From JAGDYD01 sp046536675 (GTDB lineage: Archaea; Micrarchaeota; Micrarchaeia; Micrarchaeales; CABMGC01), in NCBI GenBank assembly GCA_046536675.1, contig JAWDMK010000015.1, positions 1-14,020 of the forward strand: a stretch of DNA of 14,020 bases, written 5' to 3'. Made by a program: the position numbers and the translations under genes. Positions 5,788 through 12,809 of this stretch are shown piece after piece (within the stretch, counting starts at the first letter, position 1; every line of letters starts with the position of its first letter). The notes below the pieces were generated by a model. That model was not told the DNA's origin and made no database searches. It saw only the letters and a list, made by a program, of their open reading frames with translations.

Positions 5788-5946
5788 ATGAAGTGCTCAT
5801 ACTGTTCTAGAGAGATAGAGAAGGGCAAGGGAATAATGTTTGTAAGGAAGAGTGGTAGCATAAAGTATTATTGCTCAAATAGGTGCATGAAGTTCGATTT
5901 ATTGTATCATAAGAAGCCGAATCCTAAAGAGGTTAGAAATGCTTAA
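5788..5946 (+). CDS. rpl24e: Ribosomal protein L24e (zinc-binding)
   Basis: L24e is a 52-residue zinc-ribbon protein of the large subunit. The four zinc ligands are visible: C3 and C6 in MKCSYCSREIEKGKG, and C29 and C33 in YYCSNRCMKFD. The C-terminus (LLYHKKPNPKEVRNA) also fits. GGTG at 5779-5782 is exactly five bases before the ATG and contains the S28e stop. L7Ae-S28e-L24e is a common archaeal cluster; the Ndk and IF-2 genes that often follow are absent here. Confidence 0.93.
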   Translation: MKCSYCSREIEKGKGIMFVRKSGSIKYYCSNRCMKFDLLYHKKPNPKEVRNA

Positions 5947-5964
5947 AGTATTTAAAGCGAGTGC

Positions 5965-6300
5965 ATGGCAAAGATAGAAGAAAAAGGAGAAGAAAAAGGT
6001 AAAGAATTTAAGCAGGCGTTAAGAAGCTCTGAAGAAAGCTTTGAAGAGCTGAAGCAAGCATTACATAAATTATTGGAAGATCCAGAGAAAAATGCAGACG
6101 ATGCCATGATTCTAGCAGCAAGAGAAACAGTCGACAAATTTAAGGAAATAATCAGGAGCCACTTAAAAGACCGATCAGAAAAGAAGAAAGAGATGGCAGA
6201 GATAAGTAATGCCTTCAGAGAGCTATACCGTGCTTGCGAGCCGTACCTAAGCGATGGAGCAAAGAAGAAAATTAGTGAAATTCTGGAAACAGAGCTTTAA
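5965..6300 (+). CDS. Small charged helical protein, unknown
   Basis: I do not recognise this 111-residue protein. It is very rich in Glu and Lys and predicted by eye to be all helical, with heptad-like stretches (SFEELKQALHKLLEDPEKN, ETVDKFKEIIRSHLKD and FRELYRACEPYLSDGAKKK). There is one Cys and no membrane segment or enzymatic motif. It begins 18 bases after L24e. TATTTAAAG at 5949-5957 is TATA-like but too close to the ATG at 5965 to drive it, so it may be read with the ribosomal genes. Codon use resembles its neighbours and the frame is open throughout, which supports a real gene. Confidence 0.65.
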   Translation: MAKIEEKGEEKGKEFKQALRSSEESFEELKQALHKLLEDPEKNADDAMILAARETVDKFKEIIRSHLKDRSEKKKEMAEISNAFRELYRACEPYLSDGAKKKISEILETEL

Positions 6301-6321
6301 AGCAAAAAGATGCTTAAATTC

Positions 6322-6416
6322 AAAAAGAGTATTTAAGCTTATTCTTTATAGACAAAACTAAAGGAAAGTATTTATATGAAGTAAAATATAAATTTTATCA
6401 AAGTAAAGGTGTTATG
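6322..6416 (+). promoter_or_regulatory. Promoter and leader of the LRV gene, shared with the tandem membrane genes
   Basis: From 6322 the order is GTATTTAAGCTTAT (6329 onward), the 20-mer CTTTATAGACAAAACTAAAG (6344-6363), a five-base gap, TATA box TATTTATAT (6369-6377), AAAATATAAATTT, then AAAGGTG and tandem ATG codons. The reverse complement of 1023-1122 aligns with this over about 100 bases with some 15 differences and one single-base gap, while the coding sequences that follow are unrelated. The 20-mer is unchanged in all four copies. The expected transcription start is near 6398. The element is probably the binding site of a dedicated regulator. Confidence 0.8.
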
Positions 6417-8249
6417 ATGAATACAATGGTAAAAAGGCCAGAAAGGCCAGACCGGTTTATTTTTAATCGCTACTATTCAACTCCAAAGGAGCAAGAAGGA
6501 GATAAATACACAACACTAGCGCAAGAGTTAGGCAAAAAGTATGATGAGTTTATACGTTTCACATCTTCTCCTAAAGAGTTCGAAAAGGCCCTGAAGGAAA
6601 AGTTTGGCGGAAACATAGATCAATTTAATCAATATCTAATACTATCTGCTTTAATTTTGGAATACTTGAAAAAGGCAGCAGAGGAAGACGAAGGACTTAA
6701 AAAGCTTTTGTCGAGTCTGCAAGAAAAGAGAGACGCTATAAATAAAAATATGGAAAAGATTGCAAAAGAGCTTGGCTATACTGTTTCTTCATACTCACTT
6801 GACAAGCTGAAGGGCAAAGACCTTAACGGCGTAAAAGAAACGTTAGCAAGAGATTTTGGTGTAGAACCTAAGCTTGAAGTTCTATTTAGCAGCGAGGCAT
6901 TAAATAGCCTAACAGATCTGATTGCACGTATGGTTAACAAATATTCAAGTGTAAATGTAGCTGGTGAACAAGAAGCGAATGTAAACGTGCTACGGTCACC
7001 AGGAGAAAAAGCTAAGAATGATGTAAACGTACTACAGTCACCAGGAAAGCAACAAAATGGAGAGTATCACAGTCCTTACCGCAAAACTGGTAAGAATATC
7101 GCGATTACAGGTGTGGTGTTAGGTATTCTTGGTGGTCTTCTATTTGCCTGGGGCTTTGTTTATCTCCCTATGGCGGCTTTTGGTTTAGTTGGTATAGGTT
7201 TAGCTGAACTTGGATTCTCTATATTTTGGATTGGTGGAGCCATATGGATAGCAGGATTAATGGGCGAGGCCTGGCATAATCACCGTGTTCAAAAAGCGCA
7301 GGAAAAAGCATTAAAACAGGAGGAGAAGAAAACGAAAGAGGAACAGAAAAATAACAAAAAAGCGCTAAATGAGCAAGATAAGAAACAGAAGAAGATAGAG
7401 GAAACAGAAGAAAAATACAAGTTATGGAAAGCTACGAATGCAGAGAAGGATGAAGAAGCACTCAAAAAACAATTGACTGATCCGAGATGGCTGGAAAAGC
7501 ACATTAAGGCAGAAACAAAAGCTGAACATGAAAAGAGAGTAGAAGAAGCAAAGAAGGAGATTGAAAAAATTATGGAAGAAGAAAAGAAGCTCGGCGGTAC
7601 AATTCCAGTCAATGCACTTCATGATCTATTAATAAAAAAGGCAGAGGATCCTAACACACCATCATGGTTCCTTGCGCTTTTGGCACAGCTTAGGCTATCA
7701 CATTTCTATACAGACGTAGATATGCTTAAGGCGCTAGCAGGAAATCCTAATACACCACCAGAGCTCCTTGCAGATTTTGCAACAAGAAAGAGATATTTCT
7801 GGACAAGAGAATATATTGGGTCAGATATAAGAGAAATAGCAGCAAAGAACCTAAGCACACCACCAGAGATTCTTGCAAAGCTGCTATTAGGAGATAAAGA
7901 CCCAAGAGTAGAGTACGCTGTAGCAGCGAATCCTAAGACACCTACAGATGCTCTTGATGCTGCTATGTATAGCAAAAAAGTTGATATAAACATAAAAAGA
8001 GTAATTGCAATGAACCCGAGCGCTTCGCCGGATGCACTCGAGTATGCACTAAAGGACAAGGACCTAGCTCTTTATGCTCTAGATAATCCTTTAATCTTAA
8101 AACTTCCGTATCTTTTGGAACTCGCGTTAAAAAACCCAGACCGATCCGTAAGTGAAAAAGCCCAGGAAATACTAAAAAAGCTAATAGAAGAATTGAAGAA
8201 GCAAAATGAGAAGCAAAATAATAGCAATGATAGCAATGATAAACAATAA
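6417..8249 (+). CDS. Membrane-anchored coiled-coil protein with leucine-rich-variant (LRV) repeats
   Basis: The product is about 610 aa. The ATG at 6417 has GGTG exactly five bases upstream; the adjacent ATG at 6414 is the alternative. Residues 1-180 are charged and helical. Residues 189-210 carry a duplicated VNVL(R/Q)SPG motif. Residues 228-250 (IAITGVVLGILGGLLFAWG...) and 254-282 are hydrophobic and should form a membrane hairpin. Residues ~290-395 are a Lys/Glu/Gln coiled coil. From about 402 to 588 there are roughly six LRV-type helical repeats with cores such as AGNPNTPPELLADFA, KNLSTPPEILAKLL, ANPKTPTDALDAAM and MNPSASPDALEYAL. LRV repeats form alpha-solenoids, usually for protein binding; the family is better known in bacteria. 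The cysteine cluster of the Azotobacter LRV protein is absent. A scaffold or receptor at the membrane is likely; the role is unknown. Confidence 0.8.
   Translation: MNTMVKRPERPDRFIFNRYYSTPKEQEGDKYTTLAQELGKKYDEFIRFTSSPKEFEKALKEKFGGNIDQFNQYLILSALILEYLKKAAEEDEGLKKLLSSLQEKRDAINKNMEKIAKELGYTVSSYSLDKLKGKDLNGVKETLARDFGVEPKLEVLFSSEALNSLTDLIARMVNKYSSVNVAGEQEANVNVLRSPGEKAKNDVNVLQSPGKQQNGEYHSPYRKTGKNIAITGVVLGILGGLLFAWGFVYLPMAAFGLVGIGLAELGFSIFWIGGAIWIAGLMGEAWHNHRVQKAQEKALKQEEKKTKEEQKNNKKALNEQDKKQKKIEETEEKYKLWKATNAEKDEEALKKQLTDPRWLEKHIKAETKAEHEKRVEEAKKEIEKIMEEEKKLGGTIPVNALHDLLIKKAEDPNTPSWFLALLAQLRLSHFYTDVDMLKALAGNPNTPPELLADFATRKRYFWTREYIGSDIREIAAKNLSTPPEILAKLLLGDKDPRVEYAVAANPKTPTDALDAAMYSKKVDINIKRVIAMNPSASPDALEYALKDKDLALYALDNPLILKLPYLLELALKNPDRSVSEKAQEILKKLIEELKKQNEKQNNSNDSNDKQ
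6981..7046 (+). repeat. Internal 42-base-period repeat encoding VNVL(R/Q)SPG
   Basis: Twenty-four bases at 6981-7004 recur at 7023-7046 with two mismatches, in frame (14 codons). They encode VNVLRSPG and VNVLQSPG ahead of the membrane hairpin; a third SP (HSPY) follows shortly after. Probably a short linear motif duplicated in a flexible linker. Confidence 0.7.
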
Positions 8250-8286
8250 AAAGTTACATAAAGTGCGAAGCTAAAATTATCATAAG

Positions 8287-8314
8287 AGATAAATAAGCTC
8301 TTTTTCTATTTTTA
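8287..8314 (+). promoter_or_regulatory. TATA box of thiI and T-rich tract
   Basis: GATAAATAAG at about 8288-8297 is centred some 25 bases before the thiI ATG, which predicts a leaderless or nearly leaderless transcript; no GGTG is present. The T-rich run CTCTTTTTCTATTTTTATT at 8298-8316 could also end transcription from the LRV gene. Confidence 0.5.
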
Positions 8315-8316
8315 TT

Positions 8317-9492
8317 ATGCAAGCACAAGTAATCTTAGTTCATTATGGTGAGCTGTGGCTGCGTGGCAAGAATAAGCAAAGATACATAAACCAGCTTAAA
8401 GCAAACCTTAAATCGCTGCTTGCAGGCGAAGCTTACTCGATAGATAGAGAGTATGATAGGATTATACTTAGGCCAAGCGACGAGGCAACTGCCAATAATA
8501 TACTAAAGAAACTCGGCTATCTTTTTGGAATAAGTAGCTTTAATCTAGCATATGAGACAGAGCCGAAGATAGATTCAATAACTAGCGTTGCAAAGGATCT
8601 TATTCTCTCGCATGGCTACAAAAAGATTAAGATATTTGCGCACAGGTCGTATAAGGAGCTGAGCTTCAATTCTCTTGATGTTATAAACGAGGTTTCTAAA
8701 GCTGCAAAGAGCATAGGTATAGAGCCAACTCTGCATGGATATGATGGCACTCTATTCATAAATGTCACGAAAAAGCACGCATATATTTATGATAAGAGCA
8801 TAAAGGGGCTTGGTGGCCTTCCTGTTGGCACAAGCGGTAAGGGCGTAGTTCTTTTCTCTGGTGGCATAGACTCGCCCGTAGGTGCTTGGTTCGCCATGAA
8901 GAGGGGCGTTCTGCCTGTCTATCTTCATGTGCACCAGTTTGCAGATCTGGAGATGCTAAAAGAGAGCAAAATACCAATGCTCTTAGCTAAGCTTAGCCTA
9001 TTTTCAAAAGGGCTTAAGCCTGTAGCATATTGTGTACCTGCTCATTACTTCACACTTGCGGTAGCAAAAGCGGACAAGCATGGCAAATTCTCTCATGTAT
9101 TGTTTAAAGCTTTCCTTTTCAAGCTTGCTGAGCTTGTAGCTAAGAAAGAAGGAGCTAAGCTTATTTTCACAGGTGAGAGCCTTGGCCAGGTTTCTTCACA
9201 AACGCCATCAAATATAGCGGCATCAGAAGCTAATGTAAGTATGCCTATACTAAGGCCCCTTATAGGGTTTGATAAAGAAGAGATAATAAGTATTGCAAGG
9301 AAAATAGGAACATATGAGCTTTCGATAAAGCCTTACCCTGATGTATGTGCACTTAATGCTAGAAAGCCTTCAACAAATGCTGATATTAAAACTATAAAAG
9401 AGCTTCTTAAAGAGATGCATATAAACGAAATAGCAAGGAAATCCCTTAGCGAGGCGCTTGTTTTGCCTGTCGAAGAAGAAAGAGGTGAGTGA
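8317..9492 (+). CDS. thiI: tRNA 4-thiouridine synthetase ThiI
   Basis: ThiI, 391 aa, adenylates U8 of tRNA and transfers sulfur to make 4-thiouridine; some homologues also serve thiamine thiazole synthesis. The N-terminus ILVHYGELWLRGKNKQRY is the family's ferredoxin-like domain, followed by a THUMP domain to about residue 165. The PP-loop is VVLFSGGIDSPVGAWFAMKRG (S181-GGIDS-186). Further on are FTGESLGQVSSQTPSN and RPLIGFDKEEI, both typical. Cys344 in YPDVCALN sits where ThiI has its conserved sulfur-accepting Cys. There is no C-terminal rhodanese domain, as in most archaeal forms. It stands alone between the LRV gene and alba and appears to have its own leaderless promoter. Confidence 0.93.
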   Translation: MQAQVILVHYGELWLRGKNKQRYINQLKANLKSLLAGEAYSIDREYDRIILRPSDEATANNILKKLGYLFGISSFNLAYETEPKIDSITSVAKDLILSHGYKKIKIFAHRSYKELSFNSLDVINEVSKAAKSIGIEPTLHGYDGTLFINVTKKHAYIYDKSIKGLGGLPVGTSGKGVVLFSGGIDSPVGAWFAMKRGVLPVYLHVHQFADLEMLKESKIPMLLAKLSLFSKGLKPVAYCVPAHYFTLAVAKADKHGKFSHVLFKAFLFKLAELVAKKEGAKLIFTGESLGQVSSQTPSNIAASEANVSMPILRPLIGFDKEEIISIARKIGTYELSIKPYPDVCALNARKPSTNADIKTIKELLKEMHINEIARKSLSEALVLPVEEERGE

Positions 9493-9539
9493 TAGAAAGT
9501 TTATTAAATCATTTTGTAATAAAATATTAATAGTATTTC

Positions 9540-9582
9540 AGTAAATCTCAATGCAAGCTAAATGCTAAAAACTAAAAAGGTG
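9540..9582 (+). promoter_or_regulatory. Leader and ribosome-binding site of alba
   Basis: The 95-base gap before alba is AT-rich, with TATA-like AATAAAATATTAATAG at about 9518-9533. GGTG at 9579-9582 is exactly five bases before the ATG. The start is therefore secure; the exact promoter position is not. Confidence 0.4.
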
Positions 9583-9587
9583 AAACA

Positions 9588-9884
9588 ATGGCTGACGAAG
9601 AAAAGAAAGAATCAATTCCAGAAAATGTAATATACGTGGGCAAGAAGCCTGCAATGAACTACGTTCTTGCTGTAGTAACGCAGTTCAACAACGGAGCAAA
9701 GAAAGTAACAATAAAGGCAAGGGGTAACACAATCTCTAGAGCAGTAGATGTAGCAGAGATAGCAAGAAACAGGTTTGTGTCAGATGTGAAGGTAAGCAAC
9801 ATCTCGATAAGCTCAGAAGAGCTTACAAACGAAGATGGCACAAAGTCAAAAGTGAGTGCAATACAGATAGAGCTATCAAAGTAA
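9588..9884 (+). CDS. albA: Alba chromatin / RNA-binding protein
   Basis: Alba, 98 aa, is an abundant dimeric archaeal protein that coats DNA and also binds RNA. NVIYVGKKPAMNYVLAVVTQFNNGAKKVTIKARGNTISRAVDVAEIARNRF-type signature is complete across residues 13-64: the VGKKP(x)MNYV motif carries the DNA-contacting Lys pair (the first is acetylated in Sulfolobus), and KARGNTISRAV is the second strand-helix unit. The C-terminal strand ends with VSAIQIELSK. The acidic N-terminal dozen residues are longer than in most family members. It is single-gene, with a T-rich tract directly after the stop. Confidence 0.96.
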   Translation: MADEEKKESIPENVIYVGKKPAMNYVLAVVTQFNNGAKKVTIKARGNTISRAVDVAEIARNRFVSDVKVSNISISSEELTNEDGTKSKVSAIQIELSK

Positions 9885-9907
9885 TTCTTTTCTTTTTATT
9901 TTTTATT
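9885..9907 (+). terminator. T-rich terminator of alba
   Basis: Directly after the alba stop the plus strand reads TTCTTTTCTTTTTATTTTTTATT, a typical archaeal U-tract terminator. It abuts the end of the convergent CBS gene. Confidence 0.6.
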
Positions 9908-10277
9908 AAATACCCATTTTTATTGCATTTGCCACATCGCTAGATGTAACTATGCCTAAGAAGATTAGCTCTTTTTCGTTATTTACTACTGGCACTCTAG
10001 TTATATGCTTTTCGAGCATTATTTTCGAAGCTTGATCAATCTCATCAGTTGGCATAACAAATATCGGCTTCTCCATAATCCTGCTTATCTTTTCTTTTTT
10101 ATCGCCGTTCCAACTATCTAAATCTTTCTCTCTAATTATGCCTACAAGCCTTTCGTCTCTTAATACGGGCATAAGCGAGACCTTGTTTGCTTTCATGAGC
10201 TTGGCAGCATTTGCAATACTCGTTTCTTCAGAAACAGCTACCGCATATCTCTGCATTATTGTTGAGACATTAGGCAT
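9906..10277 (-). CDS. Two-CBS-domain protein
   Basis: The product is 123 aa, made only of a tandem CBS pair (a Bateman module). The first unit spans residues 1-58 (VSTIMQRYAVAVSEETSIANAAKLMKANKV..., ending GIIREKDLD) and the second 65-123 (ISRIMEKPIFVMPTDEIDQASKIMLEKHITRVPVV..., ending GIVTSSDVANAI). The family binds adenine nucleotides or S-adenosyl compounds and reports energy or metabolite state, usually to a partner. No effector domain is fused. It converges on alba and diverges from aspS. A TATA box about 24 bases before its ATG predicts a leaderless mRNA. Confidence 0.9.
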   Translation of the reverse strand: MPNVSTIMQRYAVAVSEETSIANAAKLMKANKVSLMPVLRDERLVGIIREKDLDSWNGDKKEKISRIMEKPIFVMPTDEIDQASKIMLEKHITRVPVVNNEKELIFLGIVTSSDVANAIKMGI

Positions 10278-10295
10278 AATATGAGTTTATAGCTC

Positions 10296-10306
10296 AAATT
10301 TATATC
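10296..10306 (-). promoter_or_regulatory. TATA box of the CBS gene
   Basis: The minus strand reads AAAAAGATATAAATTTGAG around 10312-10294, a good BRE/TATA match centred about 24 bases from the CBS ATG at 10277. A leaderless transcript is expected. Confidence 0.55.
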
Positions 10307-10323
10307 TTTTTCTAACTCGATGC

Positions 10324-10363
10324 ATAAAATATATAACTTTGCTGATATATACTATTGGGGGTG
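10324..10363 (+). promoter_or_regulatory. Promoter and ribosome-binding site of aspS
   Basis: AAAATATATAAC at about 10326-10336 is a TATA box, giving an expected start near 10357. GGTG at 10360-10363, within a GGGGGTG run, lies exactly five bases before the TTG start and decides it. The element is back to back with the CBS promoter. Confidence 0.55.
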
Positions 10364-10368
10364 TTTGA

Positions 10369-11658
10369 TTGCTTAGAACACATTACATAAATGAGCTGGA
10401 CCAAAAGCTTGATGGCAAAGAAGTAACACTTTGTGGCTGGGTGCACGAAGTAAGGAATATAGGGAAGATAATATTTATGCTCCTTCGTGATAAGACAGGC
10501 ATAGTGCAGGTAACAGCAAAAGAGGGCTTAGTAAGCAAGGAGTTGATGCGAAGCATGGATCTGCCTAAGGAAAGCGTTGTTATGGTAAAAGGCATCGTTA
10601 GCAAAAGTGCTGAGGCAAAGAAAGGTTTTGAAATCATTCCAAAAGAGGTAATAAATCTAAATCCACTTTCTGGAAAGATTCCTTTTGAGGTTACAGGCAA
10701 GGTGCCTGCTGAGCTTGATGTTAGGCTAGAATATAGATATATAGACTTAAGACGCTTAGAAACTTCAGCAATATTTAAGATAGAGTCTACGATGCTGCAG
10801 GCATTTCGCAATACGCTGCTCAAAGAAGGTTTTACCGAAATAAGAACGCCTTCGATCGTTGCAGCTGCTACAGAGGGTGGCACAGACCTTTTCCCAGTAA
10901 CATATTTTGAAAAGGTAGCATATTTATCACAATCTCCGCAGCTTTACAAGCAGCTTGCTGTTATTGGTGGTTTTGACAAGGTGTTTATGATCGTTCCTGT
11001 TTTCAGAGCTGAAAAGCACAATACAACAGAGCATTTGAATGAGATAACCCAGATGGATATAGAGATGGGCTTTGCTGACCACAATGATGCGATAAGAATG
11101 CTCAAGAAAGTAGGCTTAAGCATAATAAAGGAAGTTAAAAAGAGAAATGCAGAAGAACTCGAAACGCTTGGTGTTTCGTTAGATATTCCAAAGCCTGTAG
11201 AGGTAAAATACAAAGATGTGGTAAAAAAGATAAATGAAAACGGTCTGCACATTGAGTTCGGCGAAGACCTTAAGAGAGAACATGAGGTGCTTTTGGCAAA
11301 GCTCTATGGTGATTTTGTAATATTGAAAGAATATCCAACAAAAGTGCGTGCCTTCTATACAATGCCTAATGAGAAGGACCCAGAGGTTTCAAACAGCTTT
11401 GACCTTATCTATAAAGGGCTTGAGGTTTCAAGTGGTGCACAGAGAATACACATACCGCAGCTTCTAGAGGAAGCTATAAGAAAGAGGGGAATGGATCCAA
11501 AGAATTTTGAATTTTATATAAATGCATTTAGGCATGGCGCACCACCTCATGCAGGGTGGAGCATCGGCTTGGAGAGATTTGCAATGAAGATAACAAATAT
11601 GCCTAACATAAGAGAGTGTTCGCTCTTCCCTAGGGATAGGACTAGGGTTACACCTTGA
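10369..11658 (+). CDS. aspS: Aspartyl-tRNA synthetase, archaeal type
   Basis: AspRS, 429 aa, charges tRNA-Asp and, in non-discriminating forms, also tRNA-Asn. It starts at TTG with GGTG five bases before. An N-terminal OB-fold anticodon domain (residues ~17-105) precedes a class II catalytic core with GGTDLFPVTYF, the SQSPQLYKQ substrate loop, motif 2 FRAEKHNTTEHLNEITQMDIE and motif 3 GAPPHAGWSIGLERF. Length is normal for archaea. His26 in CGWVHEVRN falls where discriminating archaeal enzymes carry Trp and non-discriminating ones His, yet residues 84-85 are Lys-Lys rather than the Pro reported for non-discriminating enzymes, so specificity is uncertain. It heads a four-gene run with the kinase-like, Nth and EndoQ genes. 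Confidence 0.95.
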   Translation: MLRTHYINELDQKLDGKEVTLCGWVHEVRNIGKIIFMLLRDKTGIVQVTAKEGLVSKELMRSMDLPKESVVMVKGIVSKSAEAKKGFEIIPKEVINLNPLSGKIPFEVTGKVPAELDVRLEYRYIDLRRLETSAIFKIESTMLQAFRNTLLKEGFTEIRTPSIVAAATEGGTDLFPVTYFEKVAYLSQSPQLYKQLAVIGGFDKVFMIVPVFRAEKHNTTEHLNEITQMDIEMGFADHNDAIRMLKKVGLSIIKEVKKRNAEELETLGVSLDIPKPVEVKYKDVVKKINENGLHIEFGEDLKREHEVLLAKLYGDFVILKEYPTKVRAFYTMPNEKDPEVSNSFDLIYKGLEVSSGAQRIHIPQLLEEAIRKRGMDPKNFEFYINAFRHGAPPHAGWSIGLERFAMKITNMPNIRECSLFPRDRTRVTP

Positions 11659-11662
11659 TGCT

Positions 11663-12148
11663 ATGGAAATTAATTCTATAAAAATAGAAAAGAACCCCGA
11701 TGAGCAGCTCATCATCGGGCATGCTGGCTTTATAAAAACAGCAGAGGATTTATACGAAGCAATGGCAAATTCAGTACCAAATATAAAGTTCGGAATAGCA
11801 TTTGTAGAAGCAAGCGGCCCTTGCCTAGTAAGGAGCGAAGGCAATGATAAGGAGCTTATCGAAAAGGCGCAGAGGAATGCACTAACCATAGGTGCCGGCC
11901 ACACATTTGTCATCTTATTCAAAAACGCATATCCAATAAATGTTGTAAATGCAATAAAAGCGGTGCCTGAAGTCGTAAGCTTATACTGCGCAACAGCAAA
12001 TGATGTGGAAGTATTCGTAGCAAATGGTATAAAGGGAAAAGCTATTGTTGGCATAGCAGATGGTGAGAGTGCAAAAGGCTTGGAAGGCGAAGATGATAAA
12101 AGCAAAAGGCGCAAATTTGTGCGTGATATTGGCTACAAGCTAGGGTGA
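11663..12148 (+). CDS. Adenosine-specific kinase family protein
   Basis: This 161-residue protein belongs to the archaeal/bacterial family annotated as adenosine-specific kinase (Adenosine_kin, formerly DUF355), with structures from Pyrobaculum. Family blocks are nearly intact: EQLIIGHAGFIKTAEDLYEA, SVPNIKFGIAFVEASGPCLVR, IGAGHTFVILFKNAYPINV, and VPEVVSLYCATANDVEV, then GIADG and a C-terminal basic helix. Its physiological reaction is not well established, and the name rests on nucleotide binding. It begins five bases after aspS and ends in TGA inside the GGTGA site of nth, so translation is probably coupled. Confidence 0.88.
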   Translation: MEINSIKIEKNPDEQLIIGHAGFIKTAEDLYEAMANSVPNIKFGIAFVEASGPCLVRSEGNDKELIEKAQRNALTIGAGHTFVILFKNAYPINVVNAIKAVPEVVSLYCATANDVEVFVANGIKGKAIVGIADGESAKGLEGEDDKSKRRKFVRDIGYKLG

Positions 12149-12152
12149 TTTA

Positions 12153-12809
12153 TTGGAGTTTAAGCTTCTTAGCAAAGATGATGTAGATAAAGTAGTTGAA
12201 ACACTCGAAAAGACTTACCCAAATGCCAAATATTATTTAAACTTTTCAACACCTATAGAACTACTTGTCGCTGCAATATTGTCAGCACAAACGCATGACG
12301 AAGTGGTTAATGCTATAACGCCTGAGCTTTTTAAGAGGTATAAGACAGCTCATGATTACGCGCAAGCTAAGCCAGATGAGCTCATAAAATATATAAGGCG
12401 TGTCAGCTATGCTGGAAACAAGGCAAAGAATATAATAGAGGCATGCAAGATAATCGACCAAAAATATAATGGCAAAGTACCAGATGAGATGGAAGCTCTT
12501 CTTGAACTGCCTGGCATAGGTAGAAAGACTGCAAACACAATACTAATCAATGCGTACAACAAAGTAGAAGGCATACCAGTTGACACATGGGTCATAAAGC
12601 TTTCATATAGGATAGGGTTTAGCAAGAATACAAAGCCAGAGCTTATAGAGCAAGACCTTATGAAGAATATAGATAAAAAATACTGGCACAACATAGCATA
12701 TGTGCTAAAGCAGCATGGGCGTGCTGTCTGCAAGAGTGTGTTGCCTGAATGTTCTAAGTGTGTTATAAGCAAGATATGCCCAAAAAATGGCGTTGAAAAG
12801 AGCAAATGA
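12153..12809 (+). CDS. nth: Endonuclease III (DNA glycosylase/AP lyase)
   Basis: Endonuclease III, 218 aa, removes oxidised pyrimidines and cleaves AP sites in base excision repair. It starts at TTG with GGTG exactly five bases upstream. Visible features: LLVAAILSAQTHD near the N-terminus, the helix-hairpin-helix LLELPGIGRKTANT with the catalytic Lys125, the catalytic Asp144 in VDTW, and the [4Fe-4S] ligands C193-x6-C200-x2-C203-x5-C209. VDTW replaces the VDTH common in bacteria. It lies between the adenosine-kinase-like gene and a second repair nuclease; the stop codon overlaps the ATG of that gene (ATGA). Confidence 0.95.
   Translation: MEFKLLSKDDVDKVVETLEKTYPNAKYYLNFSTPIELLVAAILSAQTHDEVVNAITPELFKRYKTAHDYAQAKPDELIKYIRRVSYAGNKAKNIIEACKIIDQKYNGKVPDEMEALLELPGIGRKTANTILINAYNKVEGIPVDTWVIKLSYRIGFSKNTKPELIEQDLMKNIDKKYWHNIAYVLKQHGRAVCKSVLPECSKCVISKICPKNGVEKSK

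Noticed and set aside
6318..6413. The LRV reading frame is open upstream of its ATG to 6318
   Set aside because: The stretch contains the shared promoter and ribosome-binding site, has no start codon, and GGTG spacing fixes the start at 6417.
11464..12114. 216-codon minus-strand open frame across aspS and the kinase gene
   Set aside because: It is antisense to two well-conserved protein families and has no promoter or recognisable product.
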